This document shows, in pieces, positions 44,457 through 53,032 of a stretch of DNA of 64,000 nucleotides (within the stretch, counting starts at the first letter, position 1; each line of letters begins with the position of its first letter). The notes under the pieces are model-generated. The model was not told the origin of the DNA, searched no databases, and saw only the letters and a list, made by a program, of their open reading frames with translations. The stretch is from F1-60-MAGs149 sp037133755 (GTDB taxonomy: Bacteria > Actinomycetota > Thermoleophilia > Gaiellales > F1-60-MAGs149): contig JBAXNN010000013.1 of assembly GCA_037133755.1 (NCBI GenBank), positions 1 to 64,000 of the forward strand, read 5' to 3'. The translations under genes were made by a program, and so were the position numbers.

Positions 44457-45092
44457 TCAGCTGACGCAGGCGGCTGCGGCTGCCATGGCCTTGTCGGCGT
44501 ACGCCTGTGCGTCATCGCCGAGGCGCGCGTCGAGCGTCTCGCGGCTCGTGAGATCCGTCGTCGTGACCGCGCGGGAGTAGTCATCGGCCATCGACTGGGT
44601 GGCCGTGCGCAACGTTGCCAACGAGTCGTGGCACTGCCCAGCGGTCGTCGCGAGTGCCTGGTCAACCGTGCCGACGAGTTCGGCCGCCGCGGCAGAGATA
44701 GTGGTGTACGCCTTGCCGATGCAGGTATCGAAGTTCGCACCGGCGGCGGCATCGGTCTGGCACGACGCCACACTCTGGTTGGCCTGGTCGAGACGGCCGG
44801 CGAAGGTCTGCGCGCCGTCCTGGATGACGCTCCATGCACCGGCGTTGTCGGCAGCAGGAGCCGCTTCGGTCGTTGCCTCGACGCTGAGCGGTGCAGCCTC
44901 CTCGGTGGTCGCGGCCTCCGCCGTGCTGGCGGCCTCGGCGGCAACTTCGGCCGCGTTGGCATCGGTCGCGGTCTCACTGTCCTTCAGCGACGACGCGCCG
45001 CAGCCGACGAGCAGCAGTGCGCCGAGCAGGATCGCGGCAACGGGGATGAGAACAGGCAGGCGCTTCACAGTCGACCCAATCATCTCCCTCAT
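44457..45092 (-). CDS. Hypothetical lipoprotein with helical mature part
   Basis: A protein of up to 211 residues with a lipobox LLLVGC after a hydrophobic segment. A GTG at 45068 would give a shorter, classic start (KRLPVLIP); the ATG at 45092 is the longest. An acidic Ala/Glu/Thr linker (about residues 40-85) precedes an Ala-rich helical domain with four Cys (ASCQTD, TCIGKAY, GQCHDS, ACVS). No family was recognised; it may act as an envelope helical bundle. Confidence 0.72.
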   Translation of the reverse strand: MREMIGSTVKRLPVLIPVAAILLGALLLVGCGASSLKDSETATDANAAEVAAEAASTAEAATTEEAAPLSVEATTEAAPAADNAGAWSVIQDGAQTFAGRLDQANQSVASCQTDAAAGANFDTCIGKAYTTISAAAAELVGTVDQALATTAGQCHDSLATLRTATQSMADDYSRAVTTTDLTSRETLDARLGDDAQAYADKAMAAAAACVS

Positions 45093-45133
45093 TCGCGGGG
45101 ATGTGGTCGTGCTCCTGCTCAGCGAACGCGAGC

Positions 45134-45179
45134 GGCGTCCGGGTTCGGCAGCTGGGACGTGCTGCCGAACCCGGACGCC
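45134..45179 (-). terminator. Strong terminator after the hydantoinase/amidase operon
   Basis: A perfect 19-base-pair stem (45134-45152 with 45161-45179) and an 8-base loop, 6 bases past the stop of the amidase gene. Confidence 0.9.
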
Positions 45180-45185
45180 GAGGCG

Positions 45186-45881
45186 CTACGCGACGACGGT
45201 GTTGCCGTCGAACGGCTCGATGCCGTTCAGATACGCGATCACTTCGTCGACGCCCATGACGTCACCGAACTTCGCGTCGATGTCGAACAGGTTCCACTCG
45301 ACGACGCCGGCGACGCGGTCGCCGACGCACTCGCGGGGGACGATCGGGCGGAAGCCGTACGCAATGGCGTCCTCGACCGTGTGGCGGACGCAGCCGGCCA
45401 TCGTCACGCCGGTCACGATCACCGTGTCGACGCGATGGGCAGACAGGAATCCCTGCATGTACGTGCCGTGGAAGCCCGAGGCACGCTTCTTGCAGATCAC
45501 GAGGTCCTCATCGCGCAGCAGACGCTCGTCGATCGCGGCCTCCCACGAGCCCTCCTCAAGGACGTCGACGGGGATCTTGTTGTGCCAGAGACCCATGTCG
45601 CTCCACTCGCCGCGCGTCGTCTTCTTGTACGCGGTGGTCGTGTGGACGACGGGGACGTTCTTGGCACGCGCGGCCTCGAGCAGGCGCTCGGTGGCCGGGA
45701 TGATCGTGTCCATGTGATCGCACGTGAACTTGTTGCCGGGGTGCGTCCACGCATTGGCGAGATCGATGTTGAGGATCGCGGGGCGCGTGCCGAAGCCGAT
45801 GCGCCGCTGGAAGCCGCGCTGCTGATACAGCTCGCTGTCCTCCGCGAAGATCTTGTCGAGCATCTCCTGCAGTTCGCTCAT
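45186..45881 (-). CDS. Isochorismatase-superfamily amidase, N-carbamoylsarcosine amidase-like
   Basis: A 231-residue cysteine hydrolase. The triad is Asp in ILNIDLANAW, Lys in VICKKRASGF and Cys in GVTMAGCVRHT. The long N-terminal part and the AGCVRHT motif are like N-carbamoylsarcosine amidase, which releases sarcosine, CO2 and ammonia. It follows the HyuA-HyuB hydantoinase gene by 35 bases with a strong Shine-Dalgarno (AGGAGG). N-methylhydantoin hydrolysis gives N-carbamoylsarcosine, so the two genes could be successive steps of creatinine-derived N-methylhydantoin breakdown; a different carbamoyl substrate is possible. Confidence 0.83.
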   Translation of the reverse strand: MSELQEMLDKIFAEDSELYQQRGFQRRIGFGTRPAILNIDLANAWTHPGNKFTCDHMDTIIPATERLLEAARAKNVPVVHTTTAYKKTTRGEWSDMGLWHNKIPVDVLEEGSWEAAIDERLLRDEDLVICKKRASGFHGTYMQGFLSAHRVDTVIVTGVTMAGCVRHTVEDAIAYGFRPIVPRECVGDRVAGVVEWNLFDIDAKFGDVMGVDEVIAYLNGIEPFDGNTVVA

Positions 45882-45916
45882 GGGTATTCCTCCTGGGGTC
45901 GTTCGTGTGGGTGGGG

Positions 45917-48900
45917 TTAGGCCTGGCGCTTTTCGGCGCGCAGGCGGTCGGTTGCGGCCTGATCGACGGTGAGGGTGAGGCCCTCCCCGACGAGCACGAC
46001 GCCGTAGTCCTGCTCGGCGAGATCACGCGAGGTGAACTCGTCGAGCACGTCATCACGAACCAGCTCGGGGTCGCGGTCGAGCGGATCACCGTAGCCACCG
46101 CCCGAGGGGACGGTGATCTGCAGGCTGTCGCCGGCCTTCAGCTGCGAGCCGGTGACCTTGCTGTACCAGGACTCCTCGTCGGGGCGGCCATGATTGCGCA
46201 CCATCGAGCCGTTCAGGCCCTCGTGGCCACCGAAGATGCCCCACGGCGGGTCGGACTCGTGACGCTCGCCCTCGCAGGTCACGATCGTGTCGGTCAGGAA
46301 CGTATTGACGCGGACGATGCCGATGCCGCCGCGCCACTTGCCCGCCGCAGCCGGCTCATCGCGCAGCTCGTAGCGGTCGGTCCGCATCGGGAAGCGCCAC
46401 TCGAGCTCTTCGATCGGGTTATTGCGCGTGTTGGCGATCAGATTGTCGACGGAGTCCATCGCGTCGCGGTCGGGGCGACCGCCGTACGAGCCCTCGTCGA
46501 CCTCGAGGTACACCCAGTACTCGCCTTCCTCCTCGACGTAGCCGGAGTAGGAGAGGAAGTGGATGTGCGCCGAGTTGCCGGCGGTGATCTGGTTCGGGAT
46601 CACCGGGGCGAGGGCGCGGAGTACCAGGTCGACCGCGCGCTGGGCCTGCGAGAAACGGGCGAAGCAGGCGCGCGGGTACTTCGGGTTGTAGATCGTGCCC
46701 TCGGGCGCGATCACCTCGACCGGCCGGAGCATGCCTTCGTTCTGCGGCACGAAGACCGGGAACGTCGCCTCGTCGAGGAACATCATGCGGGCGATGAATG
46801 TCATGCCCGAGACCGTCGTGCCCTCGAACGGGCAGTTGTAGCCCGTTGGCACCTCGGGGCTCGAGCCCGTCAGGTCGACGACCATCTTGTCGCCCTCGAT
46901 GCGGACGACGACCTTGATCGGCAGCTTCTCGCCGCGGTTGCGGCCGTCGTCGTCGAGCCAGCCGTACTCGGGGCCGTACTCGCCGTCCGGTACCTTCGCG
47001 ATCTCCTGGCGGAGCATGCGCTCGGCGTAGTCCATCCAGTGGTTGGCGGCACCCAGCACGGTCGCGGTGCCGTACCGCGCGGCGAGCTCGGCGAAGCGGT
47101 TCTTGGCGCGCTCGCACGCGGCGATCATCGCCTCGATGTCACCACGGTTGTGGGTGGGCGTGCGGGTGTTCTCGAGGATGTGCTTGAACAGCGACTCCTG
47201 CCAGACGCCCTTGTCGGCCAGCTTGACGGCGCGATAGATGTTGCCTTCCGACCAGTTGTCGACCAGGTCGATGGCGAGGCCCGGGAAGGCACCGCCGATG
47301 TCGAGCAGGTGTGCCGACGCGCCCGAGAACCCGATCAGTTCGCCGTCGTGGAAGACGGGCATGACGATCGCGACGTCGGGCGAGTGCGTCGCGCCGAGGT
47401 ATGGGTCGTTGTGCAGGATGATGTCGCCCGGGTGGATGTCGTCGCCGAGCAGGGAGATAACGCCCTTGACGATCTTCGGCATCGCGCCCATGAACATTGG
47501 CGTCGAGTCGGACTCGGCGATGTTGTTCCCCTGCGGGTCGAACAGGCCGGCACCGAGGTCCTCGGACTCGCGGATGATCGACGAGTAGGACATGCGGTAG
47601 AGGACGCCCGCCATCTCCTTGGCGATGGCGTTGAAGGCACCGCCGATGACGCGCATCAGGATCGGCTGCGCGAGACCGGCATCGCCGCCCTTGGTGCGCC
47701 GCGCCTCGATGCGCGGAGTCACGTCGATCACGAGGTTGCCGTACCTGTCGACCTCGATCACGAAGCCCGGGGGCACGATGGTCGTGGTGTCGTACTGCTC
47801 GATGATGGCGGGGCCCTCGATGCGGTCGCCCGCGCGCAGGTGCTCGCGCTCGTAGAACGGCGTCGGGCAGGACTGGGCCTCGCCGTCGACGTCGAAGACC
47901 ACGGGGCGGGTCTCGATCAACGCAGCCGAGAGATCGCCGTTGCCGGTTGCGGCCTCGGGCCACGCGAGCTCGTCGATGCGGCCGATGCCGACGACGCGAA
48001 TGTTGATGATCTCGACCGGCGCGTCGAAGCGGTGGCCGTACTCGCCCTCGTGGGCGATGTGGAAGGCCTCGACCAGCTCGTCGGTCCAGCCGGCGCGGCC
48101 GGGGTCGCCGGCGGGCACGTCGAAGCGCACCTCGTAGCCCTGGCCGGCGTAGCGGCAATCGGCGAGGCGGCGGATCAGGCGACGATCCTCGGGAACGGCG
48201 TCGGCGTCGAGCTGGCCGACGGCCTGCGCGACGAGCTCGTCGAACTTGGCCTGCAGGCGCGGGGCGTCGAGCGTGGCGATGGCCTGGCGCTCGGTGCCGA
48301 CGAACTCGTGCTGAAGGTCGGTGGCGAGCAGGCCCGTCGCGGCGACGATGCCCGGGTGCGGCGGGACCAGCACGCGCGGGATCTCGAGCTCGAGGGCGAC
48401 GTCGCAGGAGAACAGCGGTCCGGCGCCACCGGCGGCGACGAGCGTGAAGTCGCGCGGGTCGTAGCCGCGGCGCACCGAGTTGATCTCGATGTTCTGCGTC
48501 ATGCCGAACTTCTGGATCTGCAGGGCGCCGAGGGCGGCCTGCTCCGGCGTCATGTCGACCTCGCTGGCCAGTTTCTCGATCACCGTCTTGGCGAGCTCGG
48601 GCTTGAGCGCGAGGCCGCCACCGACGAGACCGCGCTCGGGGCGCAGACGGCCGAGGAAGACCTGGGCGTCGGTCGACGTGGGGTCGGTACCGCCGCGGTC
48701 GTAACAGGCAGGACCGGGATCTGCACCGGCCGACTGCGGGCCGACGCGGAAGACGCCACCCTCGTCGACGTAGGCGATCGAGCCGCCACCGGCACCGATC
48801 GTGTCGATGTCGACCATCGGCACCATCGCCTGGTAGTCGCCGACCTTCGTGTCGAGCAGGTGGCGCATGCGCATCTGGCCGCCGGCCGCTACGCCGACGT

Positions 48901-49789
48901 CGGCGGACGTGCCGCCGATGTCGAGGGTGATGACGCTGTCGTAGCCGGCCATCTTGCCGGCCCAGATGCCGCCGATCAGACCGGCGACGGGGCCGGACAT
49001 CAGCAGATTGACGGGGCGGCGCGAGGCCGCCTCGACCGTTGCCATGCCGCCCGACGACTGCATCAGCTGGACGCCGTGCTTGAAGCCGGCGTCCTTCATC
49101 GCGGTCGCGAAGCGGTCGAGGTACGTCGACACCTTGGGGCCGACGAACGCGTTGAGCGCCACGGTCGAGAAGCGCTCGTACTCGCGGTACAGCGGGATCA
49201 CGTCGCTCGAGATCGACTGGTACGCCTCGGGGAACTCCTCCGAGATGATCTCGGATACGCGGTGCTCGTGTGCGCCATTGAGGTACGAGTGCAGGAAGCA
49301 GACGGCGACGGCCTCGACGCCCGACTCCTTGAGCAGGCGCACCTCGCGGCGGACGGCGTCCTCATCGAGCGGCGTGACGATCTCGCCGTGCGGCGCGGTC
49401 ACGCGCTCGGCGACGACGCGGCGGTGGCGGCGCTTGACGAGCGGGCGCGCCTGCCACGGCAGGTCCTGCTGGATCGAGAAGTTGAGTGGCTTCTTGTGGC
49501 GCGCGATGTGGAGGATGTCGCGGAAGCCCTCGGTGGTGATCAGGCCGACGGAGGCACCCTGATGCGTGAGCGCGATATTGGTGGCGACGGTCGTGCCGTG
49601 CAGGAGGTTGTCGATCTCCGACAGCTGGACACCGGCCTTCTCGCAGAGGCGGTTGATGCCCTCGACCACGCCGCGTGCCGGATCGTCGGGGGTGGACGGA
49701 ACCTTGTCGACGGTGATCTTGCCGGCTTCCTCGTCCACGAGGATCAGGTCGGTGAAGGTTCCGCCGACGTCTACTCCGATGCGCTTCAC
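45917..49789 (-). CDS. Fused HyuA-HyuB hydantoinase/oxoprolinase
   Basis: A 1290-residue fusion protein from a GTG at 49789. The HyuA part (about 1-700) begins with the ASKHA-type ATP site KRIGVDVGGTFTDLILVDE and has LLHGTTVATN and LDIGGTSADVGV. The HyuB part (about 705-1290) starts MRVIGGAFNAIAKEMAG and includes DIILHNDPYLGATHSPDV and NCPFEG. The same fusion occurs in eukaryotic 5-oxoprolinase and ATP-dependent N-methylhydantoinase; acetone carboxylase-like forms keep the parts separate. It hydrolyses a cyclic amide with ATP. Next to a carbamoyl-amidase and divergent from a GntR regulator, hydantoin use is favoured over 5-oxoproline. The very long ORF on the opposite strand is a shadow. Confidence 0.92.
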   Translation of the reverse strand: MKRIGVDVGGTFTDLILVDEEAGKITVDKVPSTPDDPARGVVEGINRLCEKAGVQLSEIDNLLHGTTVATNIALTHQGASVGLITTEGFRDILHIARHKKPLNFSIQQDLPWQARPLVKRRHRRVVAERVTAPHGEIVTPLDEDAVRREVRLLKESGVEAVAVCFLHSYLNGAHEHRVSEIISEEFPEAYQSISSDVIPLYREYERFSTVALNAFVGPKVSTYLDRFATAMKDAGFKHGVQLMQSSGGMATVEAASRRPVNLLMSGPVAGLIGGIWAGKMAGYDSVITLDIGGTSADVGVAAGGQMRMRHLLDTKVGDYQAMVPMVDIDTIGAGGGSIAYVDEGGVFRVGPQSAGADPGPACYDRGGTDPTSTDAQVFLGRLRPERGLVGGGLALKPELAKTVIEKLASEVDMTPEQAALGALQIQKFGMTQNIEINSVRRGYDPRDFTLVAAGGAGPLFSCDVALELEIPRVLVPPHPGIVAATGLLATDLQHEFVGTERQAIATLDAPRLQAKFDELVAQAVGQLDADAVPEDRRLIRRLADCRYAGQGYEVRFDVPAGDPGRAGWTDELVEAFHIAHEGEYGHRFDAPVEIINIRVVGIGRIDELAWPEAATGNGDLSAALIETRPVVFDVDGEAQSCPTPFYEREHLRAGDRIEGPAIIEQYDTTTIVPPGFVIEVDRYGNLVIDVTPRIEARRTKGGDAGLAQPILMRVIGGAFNAIAKEMAGVLYRMSYSSIIRESEDLGAGLFDPQGNNIAESDSTPMFMGAMPKIVKGVISLLGDDIHPGDIILHNDPYLGATHSPDVAIVMPVFHDGELIGFSGASAHLLDIGGAFPGLAIDLVDNWSEGNIYRAVKLADKGVWQESLFKHILENTRTPTHNRGDIEAMIAACERAKNRFAELAARYGTATVLGAANHWMDYAERMLRQEIAKVPDGEYGPEYGWLDDDGRNRGEKLPIKVVVRIEGDKMVVDLTGSSPEVPTGYNCPFEGTTVSGMTFIARMMFLDEATFPVFVPQNEGMLRPVEVIAPEGTIYNPKYPRACFARFSQAQRAVDLVLRALAPVIPNQITAGNSAHIHFLSYSGYVEEEGEYWVYLEVDEGSYGGRPDRDAMDSVDNLIANTRNNPIEELEWRFPMRTDRYELRDEPAAAGKWRGGIGIVRVNTFLTDTIVTCEGERHESDPPWGIFGGHEGLNGSMVRNHGRPDEESWYSKVTGSQLKAGDSLQITVPSGGGYGDPLDRDPELVRDDVLDEFTSRDLAEQDYGVVLVGEGLTLTVDQAATDRLRAEKRQA

Positions 49790-49847
49790 GGTTGCTGCTC
49801 TCCTGCGTCCCGCTGCCGAAAGGGCAGCTCTTGCTGCGAGAGCATAC

Positions 49848-49859
49848 AGTGTATACACT
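49848..49859. promoter_or_regulatory. GntR-type operator AGTGTATACACT
   Basis: A perfect 12-base palindrome with a GTATAC core between the divergent hydantoinase and GntR genes. GTATAC centres are common in FCD-type GntR sites. It lies about 58 bases from the hydantoinase start and 48 from the regulator start, so it could control both. Confidence 0.75.
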
Positions 49860-49907
49860 CAATTGCAAATGCCCATTTCCGACCACAGCCCTGTACGATC
49901 GCTGGCT

Positions 49908-50627
49908 ATGAACGCCAAGGCTGAGACCACGCGCACCGGCAGCAAGCCGGCGATCGCCGAGGTCCTACGCGAGGGCATCCGGCAGGGGCTACTCGCCCCC
50001 GGCCAGCCGCTGATCCAGGCCTCGATCGCCGAGGCCATGGGCGTCAGCCGCATCCCCGTCCGCGAGGCGCTGCACGCGCTGGCCGCGGAGGGACTCGTGA
50101 CGTTCAGCGATGACGGCGGTGCGAAGGTCACGGAGCTCGAGCCGCACGAGGTCGATGAGGTTTGGACCCTGCGCGCCCTGCTTGAGTCGCACATGGCACC
50201 GAGCATCGTCGCGCATGCCACCGACTCCGATATTGAGCTGCTGAGCGGCCTTGTCGACGCGATGGACGACCTCGACCCCGAGACGTGGTCGGACCGCAAC
50301 TACACCTTCCACCAGGAACTCCACCGTCTCTCGGGCATGCCGTACTTCGCCGATGCCGCCGGCCGCGTCCTCACGCTGATGGACTCCTACTCCCGCGTTG
50401 CCGTCAGCGTGCTGAACGAGCAGGACCATGCCCAGTCCGAGCACCACCAGATGATTGCCGCGATCCGCGCCGACGACGGCGCCGAGCTCGCGCGGCTGCT
50501 GCTGCACCACAGCAACCGTGCCCGCAAGGCACTGCTCGCCTACGCCGAGTCGCAGCAGAAGCCGGTCGATCCGAAGGCCGAGGCGGCCGCGGCCGCGCGT
50601 TCGCTGGCCGACCATCTCGGCTCGTGA
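49908..50627 (+). CDS. GntR-family regulator with FCD domain
   Basis: A 239-residue regulator. The N-terminal winged helix has GQPLIQASIAEAMGVSRIPVREALHALAAEGLVTF in short pieces (SIAEAMGVSRIPVREAL is the recognition part); the FCD domain follows from about residue 90 with metal ligands in FHQELHRLSG and EHHQMIAAI. Effectors of this class are small organic acids; here a hydantoinase product is likely. It is divergent from the hydantoinase operon. Its stop codon lies inside the REPIN-like repeat. Confidence 0.92.
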   Translation: MNAKAETTRTGSKPAIAEVLREGIRQGLLAPGQPLIQASIAEAMGVSRIPVREALHALAAEGLVTFSDDGGAKVTELEPHEVDEVWTLRALLESHMAPSIVAHATDSDIELLSGLVDAMDDLDPETWSDRNYTFHQELHRLSGMPYFADAAGRVLTLMDSYSRVAVSVLNEQDHAQSEHHQMIAAIRADDGAELARLLLHHSNRARKALLAYAESQQKPVDPKAEAAAAARSLADHLGS

Positions 50628-50733
50628 ATGTCCCAAAGGGGTCAGACCCTTTTGGGACATCGAAGCGGACATCGGCAGACCGACAGCGCCTCTCATGTCC
50701 CAAAAGGGTCTGACCCCTTTGGGACATTCACGA
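50622..50733. repeat. REPIN-like pair of inverted palindromes
   Basis: Two 39-base arms (50622-50660 and 50695-50733) are perfect reverse complements around a 34-base spacer. Each holds an imperfect palindrome ATGTCCCAAA...GGGTC/GACCC...TTTGGGACAT. The left arm includes the last codon and TGA of the GntR gene. This is the architecture of REP doublets moved by RAYT transposases. No RAYT gene is in the window. Confidence 0.85.
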
Positions 50734-50764
50734 ACAGGGCCCCTCGTCCCAAACCCCACGTAGC

Positions 50765-51619
50765 ATGCGGTTCATGCGCCTTCTCGTTCCGCTGCTCGTC
50801 TTCGCCACGCTCACTCTCGGTCTGATCGCCCCGACGGCGGGCGCCGAACCTGCTCGCGCCGCGGTGTTCTCGGGAACTGGCGTGTGGATCGATATCTGGG
50901 ATGCGCTCGAGAAGAACCCGACCAGTGTCGTCACGACGGCACAGCAACAGGGAGTCTCCGTTATCTACGTCGAGACGGCGAACGCCAAGAGCAAGGTCGA
51001 CGTCGTCAATCCCGTGCCGCTGAAGCAGCTCGTGGTGGCCGCGCATGCTGCGGACATCCGCGTCGTGCCGTGGTACCTCCCGGGCTTCCAGAAGCCAAAG
51101 GTCGATCAGCGTCGTCTCGCAGCCGCACTGGCGGTCGGCGGCACCGAGGCAGTCGACGGCGTCGCCGTCGATATCGAGGCGACGTACGTGAAGAATCCGA
51201 CGCTGCGCTCGCAACGCGCAGGTGCGTTGCTCGCCTGGTTGCGCGCCAACTATCCCAAGACGCCGATCGGTGCAATTACGCCAAATCCGGTCAACAACTA
51301 CTGGCCGATCTTCCCGTGGACCGAGATCCACGACAACGCTGACGCGGTACTGCCCATGTGTTACCCGCCCCGCAAGCTGAGCGCCCAAGCGATGTACACG
51401 ATGACGGTTGGCTGCACCCAGAAGCCGCGCGACCTGATCGGCGATCAGGCCACACCGGTGCACGTCATCAGCGGCCTTGCGGGCGGTCTTTCGGCGGCCA
51501 ATCTCGATGCTGCAGCACGTGGCGCGCGCGATGCCGGCGCGAATGGTTTCAGCCTCTACGACCTGGCTACGACGACGGCTGCCGGCTGGACCGCGCTGGC
51601 CACGTGGGCCGCGGGTTAG
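50765..51619 (+). CDS. Secreted protein, probable TIM-barrel glycosidase-like
   Basis: A 284-residue exported protein: signal peptide MRFMRLLVPLLVFATLTLG to about AGAEPA. The rest alternates strands and helices as in a TIM barrel (VSVIYVET, IRVVPWYLPG, VDGVAVDIEATYV, PIGAITPNP, ADAVLPMCYPP). DGVAVDIEAT resembles a glycosidase active-site strand with Asp/Glu. No exact family was recognised; a glycoside hydrolase-like or peptidoglycan-type role is possible. Confidence 0.72.
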   Translation: MRFMRLLVPLLVFATLTLGLIAPTAGAEPARAAVFSGTGVWIDIWDALEKNPTSVVTTAQQQGVSVIYVETANAKSKVDVVNPVPLKQLVVAAHAADIRVVPWYLPGFQKPKVDQRRLAAALAVGGTEAVDGVAVDIEATYVKNPTLRSQRAGALLAWLRANYPKTPIGAITPNPVNNYWPIFPWTEIHDNADAVLPMCYPPRKLSAQAMYTMTVGCTQKPRDLIGDQATPVHVISGLAGGLSAANLDAAARGARDAGANGFSLYDLATTTAAGWTALATWAAG

Positions 51620-51666
51620 TCGGATACCTCAGGGCCATCTCAGCGAGTCGGGCTAGAGTGCCGGGC

Positions 51667-52899
51667 GTGGACTACTCCGGCATCGTCGATGACGCGATCG
51701 AGCGTCTGAAGACCGAGGGCCGCTATCGATCGTTTGCCGAGATCGAGCGCATCCCCGGCACGGCCAGCGCGATGCTGCGTGCACCCGACGGGACGACCCG
51801 CACGGTCGCGGTCTGGTGCTCGAACGATTACCTGGGGATGGCCGCCAATGCCACGGTGGTCGAGGCCGTCACTGAGGCAGCGACCTACGGTGCCGGCAGC
51901 GGCGGTACGCGCAACATCTCCGGCACGACGGCGATGCACGTTGCGCTCGAGCGCGAGCTCGCGGACTGGCATCGCAAGGAGGCCGGCCTGCTCTTCTCGT
52001 CGGGCTGGGTGGCGAACTTCACGTCCTTTGCCGTCCTCGGCAGCATCCTGCCCGAGTGCGTCATCTACTCCGACGCCAATAACCACAACTCGATGATCGA
52101 GGGCATGCGTCGCAGCGGCGCGACGGTGCGCGTCTTCCGCCACAACGATGCCGCACACCTCGAGCAGCTGCTGCGCGACGAGGATCCCTCGCGCGCCCGC
52201 GTTGTCGCGTTCGAGTCGGTCTACTCGATGGATGGCGACATCGCCCCGATCGCCGAGCTCGCCGACGTCGCCAAGCGCTATAACGCGCTCACGTTCGTCG
52301 ATGAGGTGCACGCCGTCGGCATGTACGGCCCCGAGGGTGCTGGTGTCGTGGCGCGTGAGGGGCTCGAAGGCGAGATCGACATCGTCCAGGGCACGCTCGG
52401 CAAGGCCGTCGGCGCGATGGGTGGGTACATCACGGGTTCGGCGCGCCTGATCGACTTGATCCGCTCGTACGGCACGGGCTTTATCTTCACCACCTCGCTT
52501 GCTCCGGTCGTGGTGGCGGCGGCACACTCCAGCATCCGCCACTTGCGCGCCAGCGACGTTGAGCGCATTGCGCTGCACGCCCGCGTGGCAGAGGTGCACG
52601 GCCTGATCGACGCGGCGGGTATTCCGACGCTCGACACCGACAGCCATCTGATTCCCGTGATCCTCGGAGATCCGCTGCGCTGTCGCGAGGCCGCGAAGTT
52701 CCTGCTCGACCATCATGGCGTCTACGTGCAGCCGATCGACTACCCCACGGTCCAGCGTGGCACCGAGCGCTTTCGCATCACGACGAGTCCGCTCCACACC
52801 GACGCAGATGTGCAGGCGCTGATCACCGGCCTCGCTGACGTGTGGGAGCGCCTCGAGTTGCCGCGTCAGGGCGAACTGCCCGTCGGCTCGCGCTCCTAG
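51667..52899 (+). CDS. hemA: 5-aminolevulinate synthase (ALAS)
   Basis: Condenses glycine and succinyl-CoA to 5-aminolevulinate with PLP; 410 residues from a GTG at 51667. The sequence is very close to the alphaproteobacterial/mitochondrial type: EGRYRSFAEIER, VWCSNDYLGM, GAGSGGTRNISGT, NNHNSMIEGMR, AFESVYSMDGDIAPI, DEVHAVGMYGPEGAG, the PLP Lys in GTLGKAVGAMGGY, GFIFTTSLAP, and YVQPIDYPTVQRGTERFRIT. AONS and KBL lack several of these. Most actinobacteria make ALA from glutamyl-tRNA, so ALAS here stands out. No other heme genes are adjacent; the protein may serve heme or a C5N-type metabolite. Confidence 0.93.
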   Translation: MDYSGIVDDAIERLKTEGRYRSFAEIERIPGTASAMLRAPDGTTRTVAVWCSNDYLGMAANATVVEAVTEAATYGAGSGGTRNISGTTAMHVALERELADWHRKEAGLLFSSGWVANFTSFAVLGSILPECVIYSDANNHNSMIEGMRRSGATVRVFRHNDAAHLEQLLRDEDPSRARVVAFESVYSMDGDIAPIAELADVAKRYNALTFVDEVHAVGMYGPEGAGVVAREGLEGEIDIVQGTLGKAVGAMGGYITGSARLIDLIRSYGTGFIFTTSLAPVVVAAAHSSIRHLRASDVERIALHARVAEVHGLIDAAGIPTLDTDSHLIPVILGDPLRCREAAKFLLDHHGVYVQPIDYPTVQRGTERFRITTSPLHTDADVQALITGLADVWERLELPRQGELPVGSRS

Positions 52900-53015
52900 C
52901 TGGCAGCGACCCAGAGCAACGCGCCGACGACGCACAGCCCGAGCACCAGCCCGATGGTCAGGCGGCGACTGGGGGGTGATGGGCTGCGGGGACGTCTGCT
53001 GGGACATCCACGCAC
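52896..53015 (-). CDS. Possible 39-residue single-helix membrane protein
   Basis: From a GTG at 53015: a basic N-terminus with several Arg/Pro/Ser, then a membrane helix LTIGLVLGLCVVGALLW and a short AAS tail. It lies 17 bases past the amidohydrolase stop on the same strand, and its stop shares CTAG with the hemA stop, the same kind of overlap seen at other convergent ends here. There is no strong ribosome site. Confidence 0.35.
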   Translation of the reverse strand: MRGCPSRRPRSPSPPSRRLTIGLVLGLCVVGALLWVAAS

Positions 53016-53032
53016 CGGTCGAGTGGGACCGG

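Noticed and set aside
45905..49924. 1339-codon open frame opposite the hydantoinase fusion gene
   Set aside because: It mirrors the true gene frame, is Arg/Asp/Val/Leu-rich with no domain, and runs into the GntR leader. The minus-strand gene has full family motifs.
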